From: Patescibacteria group bacterium
GTDB taxonomy: Bacteria; Patescibacteriota; Minisyncoccia; Phycocordibacterales; UBA12088
Assembly: GCA_015491145.1 (NCBI GenBank)
Contig: WFWM01000059.1
Span: 1-6,346 of the forward strand
Length of the DNA: 6,346 nucleotides
Direction of reading: 5' to 3'
In this document: positions 1 through 6,346 of the stretch, one piece after another
Numbering within the stretch: the stretch's first letter is position 1
Layout: each line of letters opens with the position of its first letter
The notes under the pieces: model-generated
Databases searched by the model: none
Told to the model about the DNA's origin: nothing
Seen by the model: the letters and a program-made list of their open reading frames with translations, nothing else
Translations under genes and position numbers: made by a program

Positions 1-26
1 AGAACTTGCGGCCCCGGCTTCGCGCC

Positions 27-50
27 AGCCCCAAACCTTCGGTTTGGGCT
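27..50. repeat. GC-rich hairpin 1 (TTC loop)
   Basis: Bases 30-37 pair perfectly with 41-48 around a TTC loop (8 bp). With C29 bulged out, 27-28 also pair with 49-50. No T-tract follows on either strand, so it is not a standard intrinsic terminator. It belongs to a group of short palindromes before the tRNA; a smaller one, GGC-TTCGC-GCC, lies at 16-26. Such small palindromes with TTCG-like loops are often dispersed between genes, but copy number cannot be judged from this window. Confidence 0.6.
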
Positions 51-52
51 CA

Positions 53-73
53 GTTCGAGTCCCTCCTGCCTCA
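53..73 (+). other. tRNA 3'-end-like fragment, possibly degenerate or interrupted
   Basis: Bases 53-61 match the tRNA T-loop/B-box consensus (GTTCGAGTC). The following bases would fit a T-stem 3' strand (CCCTC), a 7-base acceptor strand and a discriminator A at 73. The preceding bases (49-53, CTCAG) do not pair with CCCTC, so no normal T-stem forms, and CCA is not encoded. It may be the remnant of a second tRNA convergent with tRNA-Leu, a tRNA interrupted by the hairpins before it, or chance. The left window edge hides the rest. Confidence 0.25.
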
Positions 74-75
74 CA

Positions 76-120
76 CCGCAGCCCTCGGCAAGGCTCCGCC
101 TTGCCTTCGGTGCGCTGTGG
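76..120. repeat. GC-rich hairpin 2 with a two-part stem, just 3' of tRNA-Leu
   Basis: The inner stem pairs 87-94 with 98-105 without a mismatch (8 bp, TCC loop). An outer stem pairs 76-82 with 114-120 (7 bp, one G-U). The outer arm reaches into the last bases of the minus-strand tRNA-Leu. It could be a trailer structure acting in tRNA 3' processing or transcript ending, but there is no T-run after it on the minus strand. It could also be a dispersed palindrome like hairpin 1. Confidence 0.5.
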
Positions 121-197
121 GCAGGGGGGGACTCGAACCCCCACGGTGTCCCACGTGGTCCTAAGCCACGCGCGTCTACCAATTCCGCCACCTGCCC
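118..197 (-). tRNA. tRNA-Leu, anticodon UAG
   Basis: The minus strand folds into a full class II tRNA of 80 nt. The acceptor stem is 191-197 with 119-125 (7 bp). The D-loop carries the usual leucine-type AATTGGTAGA. The anticodon stem is 166-170 with 154-158 and the loop CTTAGGA, giving anticodon UAG at 161-163. A short variable arm spans 143-153 and can form a 3-bp stem with a GACA loop. The T-arm is 138-142 with 126-130 around TTCGAGT. The discriminator at 118 is A, as leucyl-tRNA synthetase expects. The next bases read CAG, so CCA is not encoded and must be added after transcription. It reads CUA and CUG and possibly other CUN codons; neighbouring genes use CTC for leucine very often. Confidence 0.95.
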
Positions 198-206
198 GCA
201 AGACGC

Positions 207-235
207 ATTTTGCCACAGCTTCCCCTTCTCACCAA
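207..235 (-). promoter_or_regulatory. Possible promoter of tRNA-Leu
   Basis: On the minus strand a TTGGTG box (230-235) lies 17 nt from CAAAAT (207-212). These match the sigma-70 -35 box at 3 of 6 bases and the -10 box at 4 of 6. Transcription would start near 200, only a few bases before the tRNA 5' end at 197. Position and spacing fit but the boxes are weak. No convincing promoter for the plus-strand gene starting at 322 was found in 198-321. Confidence 0.3.
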
Positions 236-321
236 CTCTTGCTTTCCCTGCTACCTAGATACTTGGTACTATTGCAGTAGTCGATTATCCCATAGGGCCC
301 CTTGCCTACCAACACTCCTCT

Positions 322-1500
322 ATGCCAATCACGCCAGAACTCCTCACCTACATCCAGCAGCGCCTTGCCCAAGGCACGTCCAAAGAAACGATTACCACAG
401 AACTCTTGAGCCGGGGGTGGCAACGCACCGATGTGGAGGCAGCGTTTGCTTCTCTTGCGCAGGCGCATCCGACGAACACGACGAGCGCAACAGACGCTCC
501 TCACTCTTTTCTCGCAGGATCGGGTGCGGGAATGGGGTCAGGTTCTCTCCCTGGGGTCTTCTCCCTCGTGAAGGCGGCATTCGCTACCGTGCGGGAACGG
601 CTCGGCACTCTCATCCTCCTCAGCCTCTTCTTCCTTCTCCTGCAGGGTGCACTCTACCTGCTCCTCGCCTCCTTTTCATTTGTCGGCGGCTCCCTTATTG
701 GTATCGTTACACTCTTTCTCAGCGGCCTGCTCTCAGTGATCCTTTCGTTCCTTTTGAATATTTGGAGCCTTGGGACGCTCCTCTACGCCATCACCACTCC
801 GAAGGAACAGCTCCGTTTCTGGAGCACAGTAAAAAACGGTGTGCGCATCCTCGTCTCGCTCGGTTGGATCACTGTGCTGCAGGGGGCCCTCGTCCTTACC
901 GGATTCCTCCTTTTCCTCATTCCGGGCATTCTCTTTCTCACATGGTTTGCGTTCGCCCCGTTCGCGCTCATTGAAGACAGTCAGCGCGGCATCCGCGCAC
1001 TGCTTGTGAGTAAGGCGTACGTGCAGGGGAATACCCTGCGTATCCTTGGGCGGCTGGTAGCGCTCGCTCTTTCTGTGCTCGTCGTTGGTGCACTTCTTGC
1101 AATAGCGCTCTGGCTCGTATTCCTCCTCTTCCCAATGGTGTTTGCTCTCAACAACTACCCCCTCCCGGCAGGCTTGGCAACAGGTCTCGTGAGTGGAGGC
1201 TACCTCATCTGGCTGCTCCTCGCCCCTCTCCTCAGCGCCGTCGTCGCTGCCGGTATCTTCCACCTCTACCGAGCACTCAAGGCGCTCCACGGTAACCGCA
1301 TTCCTGAAATCTCTACCGCACAGCAGCGGGGATGGAGCGCGTTTGCCCTCATTGCCCTCCTCATCATCCCGCTCTTCATCATCGCGCTCCCCGTGTTCCT
1401 CTCGTTCCAACAGGCCCATCAACGCGTTGAGCAAGCGAGGCAAGAAGTTGACGAAAAGTTTCAAGCGCTGGAAGAGATGCTACGAGAAACGAACCCATAG
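322..1500 (+). CDS. Multi-pass membrane protein: N-terminal UBA-like helices and GPDPase-type membrane region
   Basis: A 392-residue integral membrane protein of unknown exact role. Residues 4-46 form a small helical domain (PELLTYIQQRLAQG, then GW..TDVEAAF), a pattern like the UBA-like or putative peptide-binding N-termini common in Patescibacteria. Residues 47-80 are a Thr/Ser/Gly linker. Six or seven hydrophobic segments follow (about 95-117, 121-148, 178-212, 243-277, 287-316, 337-361). The stretch 194-237, with IPGILF, a Phe-rich turn, IEDS and a final QGN, resembles the glycerophosphoryl diester phosphodiesterase membrane domain or DUF975-like proteins, which carry no catalytic site themselves. 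A charged C-terminal helix (362-390) is probably a cytoplasmic coiled coil. The ATG at 322 is the first in frame that leaves the helical domain whole; no Shine-Dalgarno is visible. The DUF2339 gene starts 24 nt downstream, so they are probably co-transcribed. Confidence 0.8.
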   Translation: MPITPELLTYIQQRLAQGTSKETITTELLSRGWQRTDVEAAFASLAQAHPTNTTSATDAPHSFLAGSGAGMGSGSLPGVFSLVKAAFATVRERLGTLILLSLFFLLLQGALYLLLASFSFVGGSLIGIVTLFLSGLLSVILSFLLNIWSLGTLLYAITTPKEQLRFWSTVKNGVRILVSLGWITVLQGALVLTGFLLFLIPGILFLTWFAFAPFALIEDSQRGIRALLVSKAYVQGNTLRILGRLVALALSVLVVGALLAIALWLVFLLFPMVFALNNYPLPAGLATGLVSGGYLIWLLLAPLLSAVVAAGIFHLYRALKALHGNRIPEISTAQQRGWSAFALIALLIIPLFIIALPVFLSFQQAHQRVEQARQEVDEKFQALEEMLRETNP

Positions 1501-1524
1501 CCTTGATCGAGGCTGCATCACAGT

Positions 1525-3543
1525 ATGGATTTCCTCTTCTCTCTCCTCTTCCCTCTCTACGGCATCGCATGGGTCGTGCTTCTTTTCGCTATCCCTGTCA
1601 TTGCGCTTCGCATCATATGGATCATCGTGCGGTGGCTGGTACAAAAAGGGAAAATCCTCATACGGGTTGCCGATGATCCAAGCGCCATACGCCACCTCCT
1701 TCGCGCAAAGCAAGATCTAACAGCAGAATCAACACCACGCTCCGTTGCTGCGCTCGAGCAACGCATTGCGCTTTTGGAGGAACGGCTCGCACGTATTGAG
1801 CAGCAACTTTCCCAAACGGGAAAGGTAGAAGTTTCTGCCCAACCGCCCCTTGAGGCTCCCACACCTGGAGCAGCGCACTCTGACACCATTGCCGCACAAG
1901 GTGCCTCTCCCGCTCCCACACCTCACTCAACTCACCCAGTCGAACCCCCGGTTCCCCTCCCTCCAACGAGCGATGCTGGTGCTGACCATCCTCCCGCTCC
2001 CTCACCGTCCCAACGCCTCCTCCAATGGCTTGCAGAGGATTGGCTAATGAAGGTGGGAGGCGTGTTCCTCATTTTGGGTATCGGGTGGTTCCTCGCTGCC
2101 ACTTACCAATACATTCCGCTTGAGGCACGCATTGCCCTCGGCCTTCTCGCCGGTGCGGGCGCAATGGCGGGAGGTTGGTGGCGTCTTCGCTCCGTGCTGA
2201 TTCAGGGAGAAATCCTGATGGGTATTGGCAGCGCCATCGTTCTTCTCACACTCGCGTTTGCCCGCTTCGCTGAAGCGCTCTTCACCCCCTTGAGTGCACT
2301 CAGCGTGATGGCGCTCACCGTCGCTACGGTTGCGCTCGCAAGCCTCCGCTCCGGCCGCTCACTACTCCTGTTGTGGGCGGTAGAACTTGGCGCAATCGCT
2401 CCCTTTCTCACCAACTCGCCGTTCTACAGCCCTTCCACCCTCTTCCTCTACCTCCTCGCGCTCAGTGCCGGATCCCTGTGGCTCGCGGCGATTCGCGGAT
2501 GGCACGAGGTGTCCTTTGCCGCCATCCTTGTAGCAATCCTCTATTCGCTCTTTGCGATGGCAATGGGCATCCCCGAGGAAGAACGGGCTCTCCTTCTCAT
2601 CCTCTCATCGCTCCTCGGCGGAGCTTTCTTCCTCAGCCACACGCTTGCCCGCACTCCATCCCGATGGCGCCAAGTGCTGAATCTCGCTATGGCGCTTCTT
2701 AATGGCATCTTCCTTGCCAGCTGGGTTTGGCACCTTGCTGATCCACCGCTCCAGACCATGCTCTTTCTTGCGTGGGCGCTCGTCTTTTCGGTCGGAGGGA
2801 CTCTCCTGAGCCATATACGGAACGAACTCGAACCCTTTCTCCTCTACCTCGCCAACGCATTCGCCTTCACCCTCGCAGCCGGCACCTCCCTCCTTGAAGG
2901 TCCTACTCTCGCGCTCTTCTACCTTGTGGCAGCGGCACTCCTCCCAATCATTGCCTATACGGTTACAGGTGCTCCCCTCATAGCCGCAAAAGCCACTGTC
3001 GCCATGGGGCTTCCTCTCCTTGCCGGGGCCCCTTACCTCACGAGCTGGCGATGGGAGGAGGAGCCAGCCGCCTCCTTCCTCGTACTCTCTTCCACAGCAG
3101 TGGCGCTCGGCGGTCTCGCCCTCTTCCTGCGCCACATCGCACCACAGGAAAAGAAACCAGATGGTGTCTCCTACCTCCGCCGCGCGCAATTGATCCTCTC
3201 TTTCCTCGCTTCCTTCTACCTCCTCGTCGTCTTATGGCAGACTCCCTTCCTCTACCTTGGCAATGAGTGGGGCGTTGCCGTGAGTATGGTGCTCTACACC
3301 ATTCTCGGGAGTGCCGCCTACCTCGGGGGAACCCTACTCGCCTCCCGTCCTGTTCGATGGTGGGGCATTGGGGTGCTCTTGTTTGTAATCGTCCACCTCA
3401 TTGTGGTAGAGGCGTGGGTCATGCCGCGGTACGCCCGCATCGCCACCTTCGTTGCCGTAGGGCTCCTCCTCATTGGAAGCCCGATGCTGGATAGAACGCT
3501 CCGGCAACGTTTTGTACACCATAAAGACAGAAGCAGCGTATGA
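1525..3543 (+). CDS. DUF2339-family polytopic membrane protein
   Basis: A 672-residue membrane protein. Residues 4-38 form one or two N-terminal membrane segments. Residues 73-97 are a strong heptad coiled coil ([20 protein letters not shown]), and 105-162 a Pro/Ala-rich linker. The motif [20 protein letters not shown] (171-190), followed by an IPLEAR...LGLLAG stretch, matches the opening of DUF2339 (PF10101). About fifteen or more hydrophobic segments continue to the end. The C-terminus ([10 protein letters not shown]...[15 protein letters not shown]) also fits the family, although the charged motif usual in the second-last helix reads VHLIVVEAW here. The function of DUF2339 proteins is not established; the architecture (coiled coil, linker, many helices) is typical. 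A GAGG at 1509-1512 is a weak, distant ribosome-binding candidate. The TGA stop overlaps the next start as ATGA, suggesting translational coupling. Confidence 0.9.
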   Translation: MDFLFSLLFPLYGIAWVVLLFAIPVIALRIIWIIVRWLVQKGKILIRVADDPSAIRHLLRAKQDLTAESTPRSVAALEQRIALLEERLARIEQQLSQTGKVEVSAQPPLEAPTPGAAHSDTIAAQGASPAPTPHSTHPVEPPVPLPPTSDAGADHPPAPSPSQRLLQWLAEDWLMKVGGVFLILGIGWFLAATYQYIPLEARIALGLLAGAGAMAGGWWRLRSVLIQGEILMGIGSAIVLLTLAFARFAEALFTPLSALSVMALTVATVALASLRSGRSLLLLWAVELGAIAPFLTNSPFYSPSTLFLYLLALSAGSLWLAAIRGWHEVSFAAILVAILYSLFAMAMGIPEEERALLLILSSLLGGAFFLSHTLARTPSRWRQVLNLAMALLNGIFLASWVWHLADPPLQTMLFLAWALVFSVGGTLLSHIRNELEPFLLYLANAFAFTLAAGTSLLEGPTLALFYLVAAALLPIIAYTVTGAPLIAAKATVAMGLPLLAGAPYLTSWRWEEEPAASFLVLSSTAVALGGLALFLRHIAPQEKKPDGVSYLRRAQLILSFLASFYLLVVLWQTPFLYLGNEWGVAVSMVLYTILGSAAYLGGTLLASRPVRWWGIGVLLFVIVHLIVVEAWVMPRYARIATFVAVGLLLIGSPMLDRTLRQRFVHHKDRSSV

Positions 3544-4922
3544 CGTCCCCTTTGCGATACTCCTCCCTCTCCCGCCAAAGAAAGCTTGTGGTGGAATGGG
3601 TAACCCTCCTTCTCCTTCCACTAATCTTGCTTCCGTCTGCCGCGGTTGCCTCCCATACCTCCCGTCCATTCCAACCTCCTGAACCAGCACCACTCACGGT
3701 ACCAAACGAATCTCCACAGTTCCGTCAGCTCGTCGCGCCATTCCGTTATCGGGCGACCGTCGTTATTCCCCCTTCTCCCCTCCCCACCGTTTACGATATC
3801 CGTCTGCCCACCAACTACGCAACGCCGGAGCGATATGCGCCGTTCATTGCCGCCTACCTCACTTCAGAGGAACGCTTCCTCGTGACTTCGCCAGTGTTCC
3901 TCACCCTCCTCCCTGAAGAGCCGACATCCATCATGTTGACCCACACAAATCCGTCCTTCCGCTACGATGGAGGAAAGGCGTGGTGGCTCCTCGATGGAAA
4001 CCCAGAAAGCGTGTTTGAAGCGCCAGCTCCTCGCGATCCGGCAAATCCGGCGAGCCTCACTATTATGGTTTGGTTTCCATCCCCTATTACCCTTAGCGAA
4101 TTCTCCGTTTCTCTCGACCGCAACACGCCGCTCCCATCTACCGTTCGCGTAGAGGCGTGGGATGAGGAAAAGCAAGCGTGGGATTCGCGCCTTTCTGCGA
4201 AAATGCGGAGCGCTACCGTGCGGTTTCCGATGGCAACCAGCAACCGGTGGCGCATCACCTTCACCCATACGCAACCATTGCGGATTCGCGAACTTATCTT
4301 CCCGCAAGAGCCTTCTCCCGCGCACGCACCGTCCATCCATGCCCGAGTGTTGGTGCCACCCTCTGCGACTTCACAACCAGCAAATACGCCCCTTTCCCTC
4401 GAAGTGTACTTTGGTGCTCACCGAAAGCCCACGAGCACCCTCCCGGTGTGGAAGCCGTTGGAGCGACAGCAGCAAGTACGGAAAATTACCGTAGGACGAC
4501 CCGAACCAAACCCGTGGTTCCAACCCAACGATCGTGATGGCGATGGTGTCCCGGATCTTCGCGACAATTGCCCCACCGTCCCGAACCCGGATCAGGAAGA
4601 CCGCAACGCTAATCGCATCGGCGACGCCTGCGAGGATCCAGATGCCGATGGTGTCCTTTCTGCGAAAGACAACTGTCCTGCCGTGCCGAACCCTTCCCAA
4701 CAAGATGTGGATGGTGATGGAAAGGGCGACGCGTGCGACGGCTTCGACAACCGCCTCCTCGCACGACTCCCGTGGGTTGAATGGGGAGCACTTGGTGTGG
4801 TGCTGGGTGTGCTCATTGTTTTAACCTTCCTGATGCTGCGCCAGAAAGCCCAACTCGGTCTGAGCGACGCTTCCTCTCGAGAATCCCAACCGACCCCCCA
4901 AAACGAAAACGGGAATGAGTGA
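3540..4922 (+). CDS. Secreted, membrane-anchored protein with discoidin-like domain and TSP3 repeats (DUF3999-like partner)
   Basis: A 460-residue surface protein. A signal peptide covers residues 1-37: basic start, hydrophobic core 17-31, and a likely signal peptidase I site after A35-V36-A37. Residues 60-135 look like a beta-rich domain. Residues 141-257 resemble a galactose-binding, F5/8 type C fold: [10 protein letters not shown], then a [13 protein letters not shown] strand, then [14 protein letters not shown], ending in an IRELIF strand. Two thrombospondin type 3 repeats follow (330-404) with DRDGDGVPD and two DNCP motifs and four cysteines (344, 364, 379, 399). One membrane helix (416-433) and a short polar tail end the protein. 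It should face outward and bind calcium. It starts on the ATGA overlap with the DUF2339 gene. Elsewhere DUF2339 genes often neighbour DUF3999 genes, whose products have a comparable secreted layout, so it is probably the equivalent partner; that assignment is inferred. No Shine-Dalgarno is seen. Confidence 0.85.
   Translation: MTSPLRYSSLSRQRKLVVEWVTLLLLPLILLPSAAVASHTSRPFQPPEPAPLTVPNESPQFRQLVAPFRYRATVVIPPSPLPTVYDIRLPTNYATPERYAPFIAAYLTSEERFLVTSPVFLTLLPEEPTSIMLTHTNPSFRYDGGKAWWLLDGNPESVFEAPAPRDPANPASLTIMVWFPSPITLSEFSVSLDRNTPLPSTVRVEAWDEEKQAWDSRLSAKMRSATVRFPMATSNRWRITFTHTQPLRIRELIFPQEPSPAHAPSIHARVLVPPSATSQPANTPLSLEVYFGAHRKPTSTLPVWKPLERQQQVRKITVGRPEPNPWFQPNDRDGDGVPDLRDNCPTVPNPDQEDRNANRIGDACEDPDADGVLSAKDNCPAVPNPSQQDVDGDGKGDACDGFDNRLLARLPWVEWGALGVVLGVLIVLTFLMLRQKAQLGLSDASSRESQPTPQNENGNE
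4527..4748 (+). repeat. Thrombospondin type 3 repeat region (two units of about 105 bp)
   Basis: The encoded units begin at D342 (base 4563) and D377 (base 4668), 35 residues apart. Each has DNCP, then VPNP, an acidic stretch and GDAC. A leading DRDGDGVPD lies at 332-339. Asp and Asn at alternate positions are the calcium ligands in known TSP3 repeats. The first unit has NAN in place of the second unit's DGD (residues 356-358), a common variation. The block sits just outside the membrane helix and could act as a calcium-stiffened stalk. Confidence 0.85.
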
Positions 4923-4938
4923 GCAGGCGTCGTCACTC
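4917..4938. terminator. Possible shared terminator hairpin of the two convergent gene blocks
   Basis: GAGTGA (4917-4922) pairs perfectly with TCACTC (4933-4938) around a 10-base loop. Each arm contains the TGA stop of one of the two convergent genes together with the GAG codon before it. TTT follows on the plus strand. On the minus strand the hairpin is followed by ATTCCCG and then a T-rich run. A 6-bp stem with a large loop is weak for an intrinsic terminator, but placement in the only gap between convergent genes supports a bidirectional role. Confidence 0.35.
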
Positions 4939-5508
4939 TTTGAGGAAGATAGTGTAGTCTCGTGGATCCCAGTAGCCGGCTCCCTCCCCCCAGCCGGAGC
5001 AACAGGCAGGGCGCTCGTTCCTCGGACACATCGACGTTATCTCACACACCGCGTAGAGCACCGCGTAGGTTCCTTGGCATCCGCATGGGTTGGTAACACG
5101 CATATACCGATAACTGCACTCCCGCCACTTGCGAGATCCGCCTGTTGCATTCCCTACAATGACATCCGGATACTGCTCCACCGGCACCTTCGTGAGGTAC
5201 CCGCCATCAACGAGTGGCTGGAGGAATGGGTCATTGGCACCGTTGAGCAGGCTTCCCCCGTCCCAATTCCACCAGCACCCTTGGTCCCCATTGTCGGTGT
5301 TGTCGGGGTACTGGCCATGGTCTGCGTAGTAGAGATCGAGCGCCTTGCGAATCTCGTTGAGATCGGCAATGCGCCGGGTATCCCGCGCCTTCGCCCGCAC
5401 CGAGTTCACCGAGGCAAAGACGATGGAAGAAAGCAACCCAATAATGGCGATCACCACAAGTAGCTCGATGAGCGTGAAGCCCCGCAGGTACTGCAGTGTT
5501 CGCCCCAT
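4933..5508 (-). CDS. Type IV pilin-like (GspG/PilE-type) protein, cysteine-rich
   Basis: A 191-residue prepilin. After a 10-residue basic leader ending in G10, the mature protein would begin FTLIELLVVIAIIGLLSSIV. It has the prepilin peptidase cleavage glycine and Glu at mature position 5, so it should be processed by PilD and assembled into a type IV pilus or pseudopilus-like fibre. Residues 38-68 (KARDTRR..ADLNEIRKALDLYY...GQYP) are the amphipathic helix and turn typical of GspG-like and Patescibacteria pilins. The C-terminal domain is unusual, with eight cysteines (78, 131, 142, 144, 155, 161, 169, 170) that could form up to four disulfides. I chose the ATG at 5508: it gives a normal short leader and lies 17 nt after the upstream stop. 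An ATG at 5610 in frame would overlap that gene and give an implausible 44-residue leader. A G-rich run (GGTGGGG) before 5508 is a weak ribosome-binding site. Confidence 0.92.
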   Translation of the reverse strand: MGRTLQYLRGFTLIELLVVIAIIGLLSSIVFASVNSVRAKARDTRRIADLNEIRKALDLYYADHGQYPDNTDNGDQGCWWNWDGGSLLNGANDPFLQPLVDGGYLTKVPVEQYPDVIVGNATGGSRKWRECSYRYMRVTNPCGCQGTYAVLYAVCEITSMCPRNERPACCSGWGEGAGYWDPRDYTIFLKE

Positions 5509-5525
5509 ACTTTTTCCCCACCATC

Positions 5526-6005
5526 CTATTTCCCCACCTTCGCAAGCACCCCGGCCGTTCGCAATGAGAAGATGGTATCCTCGATGAGCTGCCGCACGCG
5601 CTGCGCGCATCCCGCAAAGGTTGCTCCAGGGGAGGTGGCGTGGTGATCTACCACTCCCTTGAAACGCGTCTGAGCTACCGTCGGTTCAAATTGAGCCTCC
5701 TTGTTTCTCACCGCCTCTGCAAGCGGCGCAAGCACATAAAGCGCTTTTTCAAGCACTATGTAACACTCTCGAATACTGCGCTGTTGCTCTTCGGTGAAGC
5801 CCTTGTTGAACCCTTCCTCGAGGGATGCCCGCAGCTCCTTCGCCGCCTCCAGCACCGCGTGGAATACGCTGTCCCATTGTTGCGCCTCAGGCCCCGTGTC
5901 CCTCAGGTCGTAGCCTATCTCCTGCACCGCTTTCTCAAGCGCTGCAGCAGCCCCAATAGGGCCACTCTTCGACTCCCGTCTCTCACCAGGTCCTCTCTCC
6001 GACAT
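5526..6005 (-). CDS. Small helical protein of unknown function
   Basis: I do not recognise this 159-residue protein. It begins with a polar, probably disordered stretch rich in Gly, Glu, Arg and Ser (1-17). Mostly amphipathic helices follow, about 19-32, 42-64, 70-101 and 132-149, with many Ala, Glu, Leu and Lys residues. There is no signal peptide or membrane segment, so it is probably cytoplasmic. It has two cysteines (81 and 133) and an Asp-His-His at 120-122, but no recognisable metal or catalytic motif. The helical pattern suggests a bundle, perhaps a HEPN-like or four-helix adaptor, though no diagnostic residues support either. The ATG at 6005 is the only Met start in frame, 11 nt after the ftsH stop, and 17 nt separate its TAG from the pilin start, so it lies in an apparent ftsH-to-pilin operon. 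No clear Shine-Dalgarno is seen. Confidence 0.75.
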   Translation of the reverse strand: MSERGPGERRESKSGPIGAAAALEKAVQEIGYDLRDTGPEAQQWDSVFHAVLEAAKELRASLEEGFNKGFTEEQQRSIRECYIVLEKALYVLAPLAEAVRNKEAQFEPTVAQTRFKGVVDHHATSPGATFAGCAQRVRQLIEDTIFSLRTAGVLAKVGK

Positions 6006-6016
6006 AGGCCGCTTGC

Positions 6017-6346
6017 TTAGCGGTCGATCGTCCTTGGTTCCTCCGTTATCTTCTCCTTCTTCTTCACAAGGATACCATGATCCTTGAGGAACGCCTCAAA
6101 CTCTTCCCGCTCCATTGTCTCTACCTCCATCAAATGGCGCGCGAGCGCATCGAGTACCTCCCGATGCTTCTTGAGCACCGCCTCTGCCCGTGCGAGCGCT
6201 TCCCGCACGATGCGCTCCACTTCCGCATCAATGGCTGCCGCCGTTCGCTCGGAAACCTCGCGCTCCATTGGTACAAATCCGCCTTGCGCCCGCATTGGGA
6301 GAGGCTCACCAGCAAGTGCAATTGGCCCGATTGCTTCGCTCATTCC
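6017..6346 (-). CDS. ftsH: ATP-dependent zinc metalloprotease FtsH, C-terminal part (cut by window edge)
   Basis: The last 109 residues of a gene that runs off the right edge. The visible part opens with GMSEAIGPIAL, the conserved GMS..LGP segment of the M41 peptidase domain. It continues with SERTAAAIDAEVERIVREAL, a helix, HREVLDALARHLMEVETM and EEFEAFL, all in family order. FtsH is a membrane-anchored AAA+ hexamer that degrades membrane and some soluble proteins. The AAA domain, the HExxH zinc site and the third zinc ligand lie outside the window, so activity cannot be judged. The Met encoded at 6343 is internal, since a Gly codon precedes it in frame. A short charged tail (KKKEKITEEPRTIDR) follows the domain. 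The usual LGRD-type segment reads AQGGFVPMER here, a modest divergence. The gene lies upstream of the small helical protein gene. Confidence 0.92.
   Translation of the reverse strand, partial: GMSEAIGPIALAGEPLPMRAQGGFVPMEREVSERTAAAIDAEVERIVREALARAEAVLKKHREVLDALARHLMEVETMEREEFEAFLKDHGILVKKKEKITEEPRTIDR

Noticed and set aside
210..974. Plus-strand open frame of 254 codons
   Set aside because: It overlaps the membrane protein starting at 322 in another frame. Its product is low in hydrophobic order, rich in Arg, Pro, His and Cys, and resembles no family.
733..1464. Minus-strand open frame of 243 codons
   Set aside because: It is antisense to the membrane protein. The product is an unnatural Glu/Arg/Lys mixture, as expected when leucine-rich CTC codons are read backwards.
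2605..3189. Minus-strand open frame of 194 codons
   Set aside because: It lies inside the DUF2339 gene on the other strand and is Glu/Gly/Lys-rich without domain pattern.
4915..5463. Plus-strand open frame of 182 codons opposite the pilin
   Set aside because: The minus strand carries an unmistakable pilin with a prepilin peptidase motif here; the plus frame has no recognisable features.
5509..5610. Upstream extension of the pilin to the ATG at 5610
   Set aside because: It would overlap the preceding gene by about 85 bases and put 44 residues before the cleavage site, far longer than a normal prepilin leader.
6338..6343. ATG at 6343 as the start of a small standalone protein
   Set aside because: The Met belongs to the conserved GMSE motif inside FtsH, and a Gly codon precedes it in frame at the window edge; the gene continues outside.
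1..6346. CRISPR arrays, insertion sequences, defence or phage genes
   Set aside because: No regularly spaced direct repeats, transposase-like or nuclease-like motifs were seen on either strand. The only tandem repeat found is the protein-level TSP3 unit.

Overview
This window most likely comes from a candidate-phyla-radiation (Patescibacteria, Parcubacteria-like) genome of moderately high GC. The pointers are a pilin whose N-terminal half has the form common in that group (KARDTRR...ALDLYY...GQYP), a membrane protein that opens with a short UBA-like helical domain, a surface protein with calcium-binding thrombospondin type 3 repeats, very compact gene spacing, and starts with little or no Shine-Dalgarno signal. 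TGA is used as a stop, so the recoded Gracilibacteria/Absconditabacteria code does not apply. The taxonomic call is inference.

Layout. Positions 1-117 hold GC-rich palindromes and a fragment resembling a tRNA 3' end, with no protein gene. A complete tRNA-Leu(UAG) follows on the minus strand (118-197). From 322 to 4922 runs a plus-strand cluster of three envelope genes. The first is a multi-pass membrane protein with a UBA-like N-terminus and a region like the glycerophosphodiesterase membrane domain. The second is a large DUF2339-family polytopic protein. The third is a secreted, C-terminally anchored protein with a discoidin-like fold and two TSP3 repeats, and its start overlaps the stop of the DUF2339 gene (ATGA). 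On the other strand, read from the right edge inward, are the C-terminus of the FtsH protease (cut by the window), a small helical protein of unknown function, and a cysteine-rich type IV pilin-like protein. The two gene blocks converge with a 10-base gap at 4923-4932, and a hairpin whose arms contain both stop codons sits there.

How the parts may work together. The DUF2339 protein and its partner probably form one envelope complex: DUF2339 proteins in other bacteria are often encoded beside a DUF3999-type periplasmic protein, and the TSP3 protein occupies that place here. The minus-strand genes are spaced as an operon, but FtsH proteolysis, the unknown helical protein and the pilin have no obvious shared function. 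No CRISPR array, insertion sequence or defence system is visible. The most notable items are the TSP3-bearing partner of the DUF2339 protein, the 8-cysteine pilin, and the palindrome cluster beside the tRNA.
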